This document shows, piece after piece, positions 52,711 through 64,000 of a DNA stretch of 64,000 nt. Under the pieces are notes generated by a model, which was not told the origin of the DNA, did no database searches, and worked only from the letters and a program-made list of their open reading frames with translations. How positions within the stretch are numbered: position 1 is the stretch's first letter; each line of letters begins with the position of its first letter. This DNA is from Diabrotica undecimpunctata (taxonomy: Eukaryota > Arthropoda > Insecta > Coleoptera > Chrysomelidae): contig NC_092808.1 of NCBI RefSeq assembly GCF_040954645.1, positions 84,131,389 through 84,195,388 of the forward strand, in the 5' to 3' direction. The translations under genes and the position numbers were made by a program.

Positions 52711-55700
52711 ATGTATTCACATCCAATGGATCATAACAGTTCAAATAATTTAAATATAATTCAATGGAATAGTCGTTCTACTGTATCTAATGCAAAACCT
52801 TTTAAACAATTTCTGTATTCGAATGCTATTGACATTGCAATTTTATCTGAAACATGTTATAAGACAAAACACAACATTGTTTATAAGGGATACCAAATTA
52901 TTAGAAAAGATCGTGAAGATCGTAGATTTGGAGGTGTAGCTATATTTTTAGGCCTACGGATAAATAAGTATAAGATATTGGATATTATAAATGTTGGAAC
53001 ATTGGAAATGTATGTTGTAAAAATTGATTTTAATGGCAGAATAATAGTTAATATAATCTCATTATATAAACCTGACAAGAATATAAGCATCCGAGAATGG
53101 GAACGGCTTTTTAATTGGTGTTCCTCACTCGAAGGAGAGACGGTACTAGGAGGTGACTTCAATGCCCATTATGCGGTATGGGGTTCTCCAAAAAATGATA
53201 CTGATGGCAATAGAATAATTGATGCATCAACTGATATGGCTTTAATATTTTTAAATGTTGCTTCGGCGACTAGAATTACCCCTCCAAACTCTACGAAATC
53301 AGCTGTATACTTAACGCTAATAACTCCTGGACTAATTGCACTAGCACATTGGCAAACATTAGATAGAACTCTTGGATCTGATCATTATATTATTTCTATC
53401 AAGTTGAATATTGGTGTACCCTCTTCTGTTGTCTATTCAACAAGGAAATGGAAATTAGAGAAGGACAACTAGGAATTGTTTCATAGCACTCTTGAAATGA
53501 AACTGAAGAATGTTGTATACTCTGAAAACTGTAATAAAATGGCATTTAATCTGAATAGAGCAATTAATAATAGCAGCGAAGCATCTATCCCCCAAAACGT
53601 ACCCTTCAGTCCTAAACATAGACAAAAATCAATTTGGTGGGATGATGAATGTAATACACAGATAGAGCTTAAGAAGAATGCTCTTAAAAAATACAAAACC
53701 GCATCTACACTGAATACCTTTCTTGAATATTTATATTCAAGCATATATGTTCCGCAGTTGCAGAAGATATTCTTCAGAAGTTATGTCCACCGTTTGTTGA
53801 CAAACATATACCTTACATGGCTTTACATCCAGAAGAACATTATTTATTAAAAGAAATAACATCATCTGAACTGAAATATGCTATCAAGATATCCAAAAAC
53901 ACAGCTCCAGGTCCAGATCAGATTTCTTACATTATGTTACAAAAAATGGATGTACTGGCTAAAAGACTACTACTACATATTTATAACTGTATTTTGCAAA
54001 CTGGAATACCCCCTTACAAATTTAATGATTGCTTTGTTATATTAATTCTAAAACCGGGAAAAGACAAAGATAATCTGGAATCATATAGGCCAATAACATT
54101 ATTGTCATGCATTTTTAAAACATTTGAAAGAATTCTAAAATTGAGAATGGAAATTTGGTTAAGGCGGCATAATATTCTACCAGCAACACAATATGGATAT
54201 AAACAAGGCAATGAAATGACGGATACAGTAGTTCGTCTGACTACAGATGTACAAATTGATTTTTCTAATTCCATGACAACAGGTGCATTGTTTATTGACA
54301 TAAAAAGTGCATATAGCAATATTGTTTTAAATATACTCTGTGATAAACTTGTGTTTCTTGGCATTTCAAAATCGATAGGACATTTACTATCAAATCTATA
54401 CAAAGACAGAAGTGTATCGATAAGAGTAGGTCACAATATTATTAGACCCAAGATCACATCAAAAGGTATTCCACAGGGAGCTGTTTTAAGTCCACTTCTT
54501 TTTAATTTGTACACATACGATTTGCACAATTTATGGTCTCCCAATATTGTTTGCTTACAATATGCTGATGATATTGTCATCTACTCACATAAGAAAACGT
54601 ACAGTGAAAGCACTACTGAACTCAAACATATTATGTACAACTTGGATAATTGGACTTGGTTAAATGGATTCAATATTTCGTACCAAAAATGCGCCGTAGT
54701 ATTTTTTTCAAGAAAACACCCTATTAAACACCACGCTGTAACCTTACATGGCAATGATATTCCAATTGTTTCGGAATTTAGATATCTTGGTGTCGTACTT
54801 GACAGAAAATTGCTTTGGACTCAACATATTAATTATACAATTGGTCGCTGCGAAAAAGGTATTAATTTTCTTAAAATGGTGTGTAACAGATCGTGGGGTG
54901 CAGATCAAAACATTGCATTGAATTTTTATCGAACATATATAAGATCTATAATAGATTACTGTTGTGTGGTATATGGGTCAGCTAGCATAACCAATTTACG
55001 TAAACTTGATAGAATCCAATTTAAAGCTCTAAGGATTGTGTTAGGATTGATGAAAAGCACTCCAAATGAAGCCACCCTAGCTCTAGCATCTAAAAACCCA
55101 CTCTCATTGCGCAGAGAATATCTGGCAAGCAAATATTTTCTAAACCAACATTATCGTGGCACTTATAATGCAAAAATAATTAATGAATTAAATACAGCTG
55201 ATTTAACATCTACATACTTTATTAAAAAAAACTCTCCACCACTTGCAAGAGCAATTATAACTTGCAACGAACTGAAGTTAATAAATTCCCCTTGTAATCT
55301 TATCTCGTACTCGTTGAATATACCACATCTAACAAGTGTTCTAGCTACAAATATTATTATCCCTAAATACCAAAATGAATTTTGCTACACTACTCTTAAA
55401 GAAATCTTAAGTGGCTATTCAGATCATATTGTGATCTATACAGACGGGCCAAAATCACCAACATGTACAACCAGTGCTTACTTTGTACCAAAAATGAAGA
55501 TTAAAAAATCATTTATTTTAAATAATCAATCCAGCATTTTTTCTGCTGAAGCATGTGCTATATACAAAGCCCTTGAATTGTGCTGTGAAAACCAGTGGAA
55601 CAAAATTGTCATATGCAGTGATTCACTGCCAGTATTACACTCCTTGCAAAACTTTAAATTCACAATAAATAGCAATATATTCATATTAGAAATTTTTCAA

Positions 55701-56297
55701 CAGTTACTAAAACTATCAGATCCATATGGTACTAAATTTCTATGGGTTAAGGGACACTCAGATATTGTTGGCAATACTATTGCTGATTCTATAGCTAAAA
55801 ATCAATTACAGCACCCACATATGGTGATATAAGAATTTAACACATGTGACCTACTTGCCTATATCAAACAACATATTAAATTTAAATGGGACAGACAATG
55901 GATTCAGTTTGGTGAAAGCAGGAGCACTAATTTATACAAATTACAACCAACAGTAGATGTAAAACAATTTTACAAAGATGTCACACTAAGCAGAAACACA
56001 GTGTGAACTGACTTAAGATTAAAAGTAAATCATGGATGTTTTCCGAAACATCTACACAAAATAGGAGTTCTCCCAACAGACCGATATGAGTGTGGAACTA
56101 GTATAGCTGATTTAAATCACATATTCTTCAACTGCCCACTACATCGTAATACAAGTACGTGGCTGCTAAAAGAATTGATAAAAGAGGGTTTAAGTACACC
56201 ATTAAACGTAAATCTTCTATTAAGTGAAGACAATATAAAAATCTTTAAAATAATTATGATATTTCTTGTAAAAATTAAATTAAAGGTATGCGTGTAA
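52711..56297 (+). pseudogene. LINE F ORF2: endonuclease, RT, RNase H
   Basis: ATG 52711. The APE endonuclease is open for 253 codons: IIQWNSRST, AILSETCYK, LGGDFNAHYAVWGS, GSDHYIISI; it stops at 53470-53472. The linker (KHRQKSIWWDDECNTQI) then shows an internal deletion near 53720-53760. From 53817 a 671-codon frame carries the RT: TAPGPDQISYIML, YRPITLLSCIFKTFER, motif A FIDIKSAYS (D kept; second D is S), motif B KGIPQGAVLSPLLF, motif C LQYADDIVIYS. RNase H: IYTDGPKSP, SAEACAIYKAL, ICSDSLPVLHSL, GNTIADSIA carry the D-E-D-D set. After TAA 55830-55832 a decayed end includes NHGCFPKHLHKIG and CGTSIADLNHIFFNCPLH, a cysteine-histidine block. One stop, one deletion and one late stop inactivate it. 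Confidence 0.92.
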
Positions 56298-56889
56298 AAT
56301 TGATCGTATGCGTGAATATTTCCTTTGTATGTTTACCATATATGTTGCCCACCTACCTAACCGTGGTTTATGTCTTGTTTGTTACAATAAAGCCGCTCTG
56401 ATGAATCCCTAAGCGTGAAAAGTGTCTTCCTTGTACAATCCTGTATGAATGAATACTAATATCTATATGTAATTACGTGGCTAAAGGTTTCAAGCCAAAG
56501 CCATTAAAAAAAATAAAAAAAAATAATTTTTTTTTATTTTAGTTTGAATTCCAGATAAGAAAGAAGGTAGACCGCCTCTAGACGGTCATAACGGTTTAGG
56601 TGTAGAAAATTAGAAGAGGTGTTACTTAAATAAAATAAGTTAAGGATTGATTTTTATTGCTGAAATACAAACAAAACTGTAACAAAATATAAAAATAATA
56701 AAGTAAAACAACACAAAAAATAAAAATATAAAAAATTTAGAACTATCTATGTTAAAAGTCATAGCAGGAGTTATTTTCTGCTGTAATACATAAATTAAGA
56801 TTGCACTTTATGTAATACACCTGAGTACCAGACTACTTCAAATATTTGCGCCTTCTCCTTCCTATTTTCTCATGATAACCTATATCATG

Positions 56890-57035
56890 ATCTATGCTGT
56901 CATATTGTTCTGAAGCTTTTTTCTTGTATCATTTTAAAGTAACTACTATTTAAATGGAAATAAGCCACAATTAAAGGCTAAATTACGTTTATTGGCGTTT
57001 CAATTTCTACTTCGGAAATCGTTGTCAAAATACAT
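56890..57035 (-). repeat. Dispersed repeat X, minus copy
   Basis: Read on the minus strand it has all blocks of the 42,110-42,245 copy, including GAAGTAGAAATTGAAACGCC and ACAAGAAAAAAGCTTCAGAA. Confidence 0.85.
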
Positions 57036-57126
57036 TTTGAGAACGAGTTTCGAAGTGGAAATTGAAACGGCCATAAACGTAATTTAACCTTTAATTGTGG
57101 CTTATTCCCATTTAAATAGTAATTAC
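57036..57126 (+). repeat. Dispersed repeat X, plus copy, palindromic partner
   Basis: GAAGTGGAAATTGAAACGGC to CCATTTAAATAGTAATT mirrors 56941-57026, making an inverted repeat of about 86-90 bases per arm with a centre near 57031. Confidence 0.88.
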
Positions 57127-57139
57127 TGTACTGTCATAT

Positions 57140-58040
57140 CACACATCATCTGGTAGACGGAGCGAGTTTGGTCCAGTCGCAAACATATTGGCTTGGGCTG
57201 TCCGGTTACAGGGTCTTCCTACAGCACTGATTGGTGTATATTTGCAAAGACCAGCAACTATTTGCTCACGAAACAGTAGCAATTTGATTTTCTTTACAAG
57301 GTTGTCTGTAAATATAAAAGATAGGCATGGGTCACTGCCATGTCAAGAAGGTGATAAAATATCCATTTCGAGCCTTCAGTAAAATGTGGTAGCTACCCAT
57401 TAGACCGTCCATAGTATAGAATAGAATGTTCACGTCACGGTTTTTTTTGTCATAACGAACTACTTTGTTTGATTGTTGTTGATCAACTGCTCGTTTGATT
57501 GGCTATTGTCCTACATAAGTGGAAACTCGATGTACATTTTTTATCTTTCCAAAGCATAGTACTTAAATCAATGCATATGCCATCCCCACATATTACACAG
57601 TATATCCCTTTTCTTCTTTGGTCAATTGCTTATCTTTACTACTTGTTAATTTACTAGTGTTACTAATTCGATTGGCTTGAATAGTTCCCAATGAATAAAT
57701 ATCCCGTGCGCGAAGATGCACTAGCAGTGGCAACGAAGTATAAAAGTGATTTAAGTAGATAATGTGATTTTTGAAGTCAGATAATGTAATTTTCTACTAA
57801 ATCTAATATCTGAAATAATTCTTCATCGGGTATTTTAGAATGATCATACACTTTACGAGTACTTTCTTTTATACACTGGCGATCCAAATTTACAGTAAAA
57901 TAAGTAACGTTGTATTCGTCTGCAAAAATAAGATGAAAAATAGTTTTGCCTAAAAAAATACGTTACAAAAAAAACTTGAAATAAACCGTTGTGACTGACA
58001 TTATAATACTTGATAACCGTCTGTAGACCGTCATCAAATA
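57140..58040 (-). pseudogene. piggyBac-like transposase relic 3
   Basis: On the minus strand: FHLIFADEYNVTYFTVNLD, then IPDEELFQILDLVENYI, HIIYLNHFYTSLPLLVHLRA, RDIYSLGTIQANRISNTSKL, KEEKGYTV, MAYALI, VHRVSTYVGQ, SNKVVRYDKKN, TMDGLMGSYHI and decayed remains to about 57140. It belongs to the transposase group with the block YLDNFYTSLPL. That D is N here (IYLNHFYTS), removing a catalytic position. It differs from relics 1 and 2, so it is another family. Frameshifts and stops are frequent. Confidence 0.78.
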
Positions 58041-60546
58041 TAATGCTAAATATTACTGGTAGAATTAAACGGACATTTGTTCAACAAATTAGGATGGCGA
58101 TCTTGCTACTATTTAGAGCGTGCTAAGTCTTGTAATTACTTCCAACTTAAAGGACCACCCACTGGCGTGGGAAATTAGAACACAATCAATTTAAACAATA
58201 CGTAGTTTAATAATTATATGTTACTACAACTAAATTAATATCTAGCCAAAGTTTTAGCGCAAGTTATTTCATTTAAAACAGCCGATCACTGTCCACACTA
58301 GTCCGCGACACACTACACTAGCACTGATACAGATTAAAATGTTACTAATAATTATCACTTTAACTAAAGACGTTTTCTTCTATATGAATATACTTGATTC
58401 ATAATGAGCGTTCAGTTTTTAACTATAAGCTATGTAACGATAACGAAAATGCGAGAGATAAAACTCTAAAAGAAGAATCTACCAGCTCTGCTGGGACACA
58501 ATTTGATACTGACTAAAATTCCGTTTTTTAATATATTATATACTATTGCAAGGGATTTGCGGGAGTCGGGAGATAACTTTAATATTTCTATACAGAGGTA
58601 GGTAAAACCAACCTTTTAAATTCTTGCCTAACAGAGACATTTTTGGAATTGGTAGGAGAAAGTTAATCTATGGGTAAAAATATATTTTGAATAGATTTTC
58701 GGCTTTTATGAGAATTTGCTGGAGAATTTACTTAGGTAAAATTTAAGAAGTGTAAGGTAAATGCTACCAGTGGCGTAGCAACACTTAAATACATTTCTTA
58801 TAGAAATTTATCCAATTACTATACCTTATTTATTTTTGTAAAACCAGTAATATATTCCAAAAATAGATATTATAATGTCCTTTTTAGATATTAATTTTTT
58901 AAGCAAAATGTAGACGTTATACACCACTTTTTCACATATATAAAAATTCAAATCTTTAAATTACAATAATTTATACACCTATTTTGACGGATGGCTAAAA
59001 GCAACTGCTTGTACCTGCTAAACGGGACGGTGAGGATATGTTCAAATGCTTATGAATGTACAACTGTAAGGTTTTTAAAATTAAATCAAGCCATTTAAGC
59101 TATACTTGTTGACAATTCTGCACTTAACTAGAAAAAAGTTAACACCGTCTAGAGAGGTTCATAATGGTTAGAGGGTTAAAAGCTAAGCTTCAATTCCCTT
59201 TGTAAGAAAATAGATAACTTTATTGATAACATAACTTTATTGATATCTTGGTCATTAGCACTAAGCAGGGAAGACAATTTTAACCAATCAATATTAAAAT
59301 TTAATTATTTGCTTCATTTTCAATTAGAATTGTACAAAACTAATTGTAAAATTATGTTTTATGTTTCGTATAAAACTTTTATATCTGTTGTTGCCGGTTG
59401 CTATCGAATTAAGTTTTTTGAATGAGCAGGTTAATGATAAAACGGACAACACAGAATATTGGACATTGTTTGCACTCGGTGATATCCGTTAGAACTTTTA
59501 ACTATAAAGGTGAACCAAATGAAATGAAATATTCGCCAATCAATAGCGGCTGGAATTCTATATAGTTTAATCCACTGTTACTTGTGTATAACAGGCGTTT
59601 TATAATTTTTTTTTAGTCAACAAAATATTGTTTTATCGGTTATAAATAGGTAAAATGAATATAGGTCGGAATTTGTTCTTCTGGAATATCATTGTTTTTA
59701 AAAGTTTGGCTAGAAACACATATTACAAATTGTGAAAACTAATCTATTGATATTTGTATATATAATGTTCCAGTTTAATAGCGTCTTAACTTCTTGTGGT
59801 ATTAAAATTTACTTCCAAATATAAATAACACATTATTACAATAAATAATGTAACATAGTCTGTACCATAAGAAAGCCGTTTGTTCTAACCGCATTTTTTC
59901 TTAGCGTACCATAATAGCCCTGGTATTATATGTTAGTATATGCAGTGGTAGCCGTCTTTGGTCCAATCCAGTCCGAGGATTTTACGGATTTTTATTCAAA
60001 AAAATAACCCAAGGCTTCAGAACTACTGGAAAATAAGTTGCTTTAGTTCTCTATCTCCTTAACTAATACCGAAAAATTGGCAAATAACCTACCATAAACG
60101 GTACCTTATTATACCTGTAAATATAATTTTTAATTGACGGCAAATGACATGTTGACAGTTTAGACTGATTTGGTCCCAGTCTTAAAGGTATAGATCTTGT
60201 GCATACTTTTAGAGCTGAAATTCTAAAGATTGTTTAATATACTCTCGATTGGTATAAATTCTAATCTTTCTGTGCTTACTGTTAGATGTGTGTTGCTTTA
60301 TTGTTAATTGTATTGTGTCTCTGGCATGCTATGATCTCATTAGTGTTGGTATATTCTTACTCGTAACTTTTCTTTGAAGCAAGTATATTGGAATCTATCG
60401 AATATCAATTTTTTGATTTCTTTTTAATATGTTTTTTACAATTGGAATCAAAGTTTAAATATCTCTTGGCGGTTATAAGTTTTTGGTATACTTTGGTTAC
60501 ATATCCTGTATCATGGCCCCAAATTTGAAGAATCTCCCTTGGAACA
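58041..60546. other. AT-rich spacer with a possible piggyBac terminus
   Basis: No gene was recognised. ACCGTCTAGAGAGGTTCATA leads to GAGGGTTAA at 59171-59179, a GGG-TTAA end expected of piggyBac. A similar 28-base sequence (ACCGCCTCTAGACGGTCATA) lies near 56574. The rest shows nothing. Confidence 0.4.
59143..59179 (+). repeat. Putative right terminus of piggyBac element 3
   Basis: See above; TTAA is at 59176-59179. The matching left terminus in inverted orientation was not found, since the 56574 copy is in direct orientation. Confidence 0.35.
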
Positions 60547-61116
60547 ATAAGAAGATTTTATTATTATAAGCGATGAGAATGGAAGTTAGACCTTTGATAG
60601 TAATCACAATTCTCACTGAGAAGATCGAAATAATTTAGAAGAATTAGAGGAAAAAAACGAACAAATAATTAGCTTACCAGAAAATTTAGGACAGCCTAAC
60701 TTTTTGAAGCGAATCTTCTATACTGACGTTGTTTTACTTTTTATCTATAGTAAGATGTTGAGGCAAATCGTATAATCGTTGGACAAATTATTCTTCTTTA
60801 AAATAGGAAATTATAAAAAAATTTTAATAAAAATTTTTAAATTTCCCATCACTAAATACATTTTTATACAGTATATATTATAGTAAGATGATGAGGCAAA
60901 TCGTATAATGGTTGGAAAAATTATTTTTCTTTAAAATAGATAAAAAAATTTTAATACAAATTTTTTAATTTTCCATCACTAAATACAATTTTATACCACT
61001 TAAGCATTATACTGGTAAACATTACAATCAAGTTTATTTATTAATCCAGTTTTTTGGACCTTTAGTCAATTTTAACATGCTATTAAAACCAACATTTATG
61101 TTACTTAATTTTAGAC
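60547..61116 (+). repeat. 570-bp direct duplication, copy 1
   Basis: It matches 61296-61868 nearly base for base; differences are single bases or short A-run lengths. Within it a unit of about 140 bases starting AGTAAGATG (near 60750 and 60891) and containing GAGGCAAATCGTATAAT is itself repeated. A decayed reading NNLEELEEKNEQIISLPENL is visible but unassigned. Confidence 0.93.
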
Positions 61117-61295
61117 AATCGTTGATACACTTCTCATTTCGTTTTGAATTTCAATTTTTTTAAATTTAAATAATCTTAATTTCTTATGCATAACACATGT
61201 CAGTTGTCATTTTTTTAAAAGCATTCAAATAACCAGCAGTGGATCCTACTTATTTTGTCTATCGCCTCATCTCCATCCAGATGGTTACTTTAAAG

Positions 61296-61868
61296 ATAAG
61301 AAGATTTTATTAATATAAGCGATGAGAATGGAAGTTAGACCTTTGATAGTAATCACAATTCTCACTCAGAAGATGGAAATAATTTAGAAGAATAAGAGAA
61401 AAAAAAAAACGAACAAATAATTAGCTTACCAGAAAATTTAGGACAGCCCAACTTTTTGAAGCGAATCTTCTATACTGACGTTGTTTTACTTTTTATCTAT
61501 AGTAAGATATTGAGGCAAATCGGATAATGGTTGGACAAATTACTCTTCTTTAAAATAGGAAATTATAAAAAAATTTTAATAAAAATTTTTAAATTTCCCA
61601 TCACTAAATACATTTTTATACAGTATATATTATAGTAAGATGATGAGGCAAATCGTATAATGGTTGGAAAAATTATTTTTCTTTAAAATAGATAAAAAAA
61701 TTTTAATACAAATTTTTTAATTTTCCATCACTAAATACAATTTTATACCACTTAAGCATTATACTGATAAACATTACAATCAAGTTTATTTATTAATCCA
61801 GTTTTTTGGACCTTTAGTCAATTTTAACATGCTATTAAAACCAACATTTATGTTACTTAATTTTAGAC
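61296..61868 (+). repeat. 570-bp direct duplication, copy 2
   Basis: The offset from copy 1 is 749-752 bases; 180 bases of unrelated sequence lie between. Both nested 140-base units are present here too. Confidence 0.93.
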
Positions 61869-62059
61869 TGTTACTCACTTAGTTATATCGATAATTCTGT
61901 ATATTCAATTAATCATGGGATACTTTTTATCTCTGAATAAAAATTATCGTTTGGAATCAGCTCCTTTTTTTATTATTGGTTTCATTAACTTATATAAATA
62001 AATACAACCTGATTTAAAGTAAAGCTGAAGTTGGTTTTTAAATGCACACTTTAATACTC
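61869..62059. other. Short spacer
   Basis: Nothing was recognised. Confidence 0.4.
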
Positions 62060-63260
62060 TGTTTTTGTTTGCCTTATTTTTAGACCTTTTGCTCAAGCGC
62101 CCATCTCCATTGTCTCAATCATTAATTCAATTATCTCTCCTTATCTCTTACTAACACCACATCGTTAGCATACATCAGGCACCAAGGGATATCTCCTTGA
62201 CATGTTTTCGTTAATTTTTCCAACACTAATTAGAAGAGATAAGGGATTAGCACTGACCCCTGATGCAATACTATTCTCAAATGAAATTTATCAGTCTTAC
62301 CCTCACTTGTGCTAACATTAGTTTTCCATTACTTGCCTTATGATAAAAATTGCATCTGTTGTTGATTTGCCTTGCATGAATTTAAACTGAATATTTCTGT
62401 TTCTTCCTGTATCCTACTATCAATTATTCTCTTCCATAGTTTCATGGTGTGACAGAGTAGTTTTAGGGCTCTATAGTTTGTACAGAGTTTACCATCTACT
62501 TTGTTTTTGTATACAGGTACTAAAATGCTACTTCTCTATTCATCCGGTATTCGCCTTACTTTCAAAATTCTATTAAATAGTCCTGTTAGCCAACTTGTTC
62601 CTGATTTTCCTAATGCTGATCATATATATCCAGGGATGCCATCAGGACCTATGCCTTTTCTTTTTTCATCTTATGTAGCTCTTGAATTACTTTCGCGGTC
62701 GTCATTTTCGGCACCATTGCTATTACTGTCTCTGTTGCCTCTATAGATGCTTTCTCAAACTCTTCGTTTAATTGGTCGTTAAAGAACTCCTTCCAGCGAT
62801 TTTTTACATCTTTTTCTTGCATAAATAGTTTAATGTATTTATCTCGTATACATTTAATCTGATTAAAATCTTTGGTTTTCTTTGCTCCACTTTTAGCAAT
62901 TTTGTATATGTTTTTTTCTTAGTACTCAGTTCATTGTACAGCTTTTCATACGTTGCTACCATAGATTGTGCTACCGCTACTTTTGCTTCCTCTTTATCTA
63001 TTTGATACTTTTGATAATCTTAGTCTGATATTTTTTCTTGTCCCTCCTTATATAATCTTCTCTTGTCTTTTATATTGTCTTAAACATTGTCTGACTATCT
63101 ATATTTACCAATTTTTAAGTCAATTTCTTGAGATGTTTTCAAGTATTTTAGTTACACTCTCTTTAATAATTTTTGACACATTTCTCCAAATTTCATTATG
63201 ACCTTTTTCCATATTCCAACACAATCTTTTTTTATTTCTGTTCTAAATTGAACTACTTTG
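62060..63260 (-). pseudogene. LINE J: RTE-like RT relic
   Basis: On the minus strand: QKYQIDKEEAKVAVAQSM (linker), VTAKVIQELHKMKKEKA, SGTSWLTGLFNRILKVRRIP, SSILVPVYKNKVDGKLCTNY, RALKLLCHTMKLWKRIIDSR, motif B VLHQGSVLIPYLF, motif C LMYANDVVLVRDKE (the second D of the usual ADD is kept, the first is N). These are the blocks of the LHQGSxLSPYLF group of LINEs. Motif A and the finger region between 62410 and 62330 are largely deleted. Several frameshifts are present. Plus-strand frames over the same bases are shadows. Confidence 0.78.
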
Positions 63261-63289
63261 TCGCTTGCTAACGTCAATACAAGACTCAA

Positions 63290-63600
63290 CACAAGAAACA
63301 CTGTGTTATAAAACAGTCGAATAATATACAGATTTCCAATTCAAATATTCAAAAAATTAAAGAACAGCTTACTAAAATAGAAATCGCCTATTTAAAATGC
63401 AATCCATTAATGGCCCAAGGTACCAAGCACTTCTAGCATATGGTAATGATATTGATCTCATAAGAAACTCTCTCCCGTCTGCGACATCTTCAACAAAGTG
63501 AAGAGAACACGAAAAATGTTTTACTTAAAACCAACAAAATGAAAAATAAATACAAGCGAATCAACAAAATAGAGCAATTCAATCTAGATCGTGGAAGAAC
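63290..63600 (+). pseudogene. Possible LINE RT motif-C fragment
   Basis: Near 63420-63470 the plus strand reads YQALLAYGNDIDLIRNSLP, which resembles an AYADDIDLIGxS motif C with YADD changed to YGND. The reading is short and the flanks are unclear. Confidence 0.35.
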
Positions 63601-63609
63601 AAGTGATGT

Positions 63610-63740
63610 TTTTATCTAAGGGGACGTCATAGAATTTTTGGAGAAATGTTCTTTAATTTAATATGTCGTAAGCGGCATTTAGATTGACAAATACTACCCC
63701 TAATACCTGATATCTTTCGTACCCGTTGTTGATTTTTGCA
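63610..63740 (-). pseudogene. Short RT motif-A fragment
   Basis: On the minus strand INNGYERYQVLGVVFVNLNA and AYDILN, then FLQKFYDV, resemble GxVFVDLTAAYDTVNHxxLLxKLY of Jockey/CR1-type RTs, with the catalytic D changed to N. Only about 40 codons are readable. Confidence 0.45.
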
Positions 63741-63752
63741 ACAACGGGTACG
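63718..63752. repeat. Perfect 14-bp hairpin
   Basis: CGTACCCGTTGTTG (63718-63731) and its exact complement (63739-63752) enclose a 7-base loop. It lies at the upstream edge of the RT fragment. Confidence 0.9.
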
Positions 63753-64000
63753 TTATTACATACTTGATAAGTATTACGAATAAAAATAAATAAGCAAGAA
63801 GAATGTAAGTGTACTATATTTAAACCAAGTGACAGAAAAAAGAATATTATACATACATGTACTTCTAAATTAAAAATTATATGCCTGACAACGCAAGATA
63901 CAAAAAACAATGATTTAACATTGAAAATAATAATAGCTTGCACAAGCGACAAAGTATTTAAAACGATAAGGCCGAACATATTATATGTAATTGTAATAGA
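63753..64000. other. AT-rich right edge
   Basis: Nothing was recognised; the minus-strand open frame continuing here lacks motifs. Confidence 0.4.

Larger units (their letters stand above)
51365..56525 (+). mobile_element. LINE F: RNase-H LINE with gag, internal deletion
   Basis: The 5' end is set by the promoter at 51365. The 3' end is an A-rich tail after AAGCCAAAGCCATT (about 56505-56525). ORF1 and ORF2 follow each other with a 12-base gap. A target-site duplication could not be found. A related 3' end lies at 39.25 kb. Confidence 0.85.

Overview
This 64 kb window is AT-rich eukaryotic nuclear DNA, almost certainly from an insect with a repeat-rich genome. The basis is its content: RTE-like, Jockey-like and RNase-H-bearing LINEs, Tc1-like and mariner transposases, piggyBac transposases, Penelope-like fragments, a tRNA-derived SINE and long (TA)n tracts. 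A leaf-beetle-like genome is possible, but this is only an impression. I could not recognise a single host gene; every convincing coding stretch belongs to a mobile element. All translations and alignments were done by eye.

Layout. 1-1,120: a LINE reverse-transcriptase (RT) relic with a (GAA)n tail. 1,121-1,845: two Penelope-like fragments facing each other. 2,350-3,309: a decayed Tc1-like transposase. 6.2-8.3 kb: a minus-strand piggyBac relic pierced by a 61-bp LINE tail with a 12-bp target-site duplication (TSD). 8.4-9.3 kb: a Jockey-like 3' half. 9.9-11.7 kb: a second piggyBac relic carrying a LINE tail. 13.4-14.0 kb: a LINE relic. 14,419-15,245: a foldback element. 15.5-16.9 kb: a Tc1-like element with terminal inverted repeats (TIRs). 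16.9-17.5 kb: a MITE. 17,643-17,934: a SINE with an 11-bp TSD. 18,873-21,416: a 2.5-kb element with about 280-bp TIRs whose only visible gene encodes a PIN/FEN-nuclease-like plus CXC-type cysteine-rich protein; this is the least familiar system here.

21,530-28,164 is a LINE with RNase H (15-bp TSD) that itself holds a 3.4-kb RTE-like LINE (12-bp TSD). 28.6-29.6 kb: mariner relic. 29.9-32.1 kb: minus-strand LINE with a second LINE tail nested inside (12-bp TSD). 34,508-37,159: LINE with an 11-bp TSD and (GGA)n tail. 37.4-43.5 kb: LINE scraps, a 190-bp (TA)n tract, a gag scrap and short repeats. 43,776-46,752: an RTE-like LINE with an uninterrupted 987-codon ORF and a 12-bp TSD, the youngest insertion in the window. 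46.8-50.9 kb: (TA)n, hammerhead-like cores, a LINE cut by a foldback MITE, and a composite palindrome. 51,365-56,520: a LINE with gag, endonuclease, RT and RNase H, preceded by an initiator and a correctly spaced DPE. 56.9-59.2 kb: an inverted repeat and a third piggyBac relic. 60.5-61.9 kb: a 570-bp direct duplication. 62.1-64.0 kb: minus-strand LINE relics.

How the parts work together: there is no operon-like logic. The window is a stratigraphy of nested insertions. The autonomous LINEs supply EN/RT machinery; the short tails, the SINE and the MITEs are products mobilised by such machinery in cis or trans. TSDs give a relative order: piggyBac and old LINE relics first, LINE tails and the SINE later, and the intact 43.8-kb LINE last.
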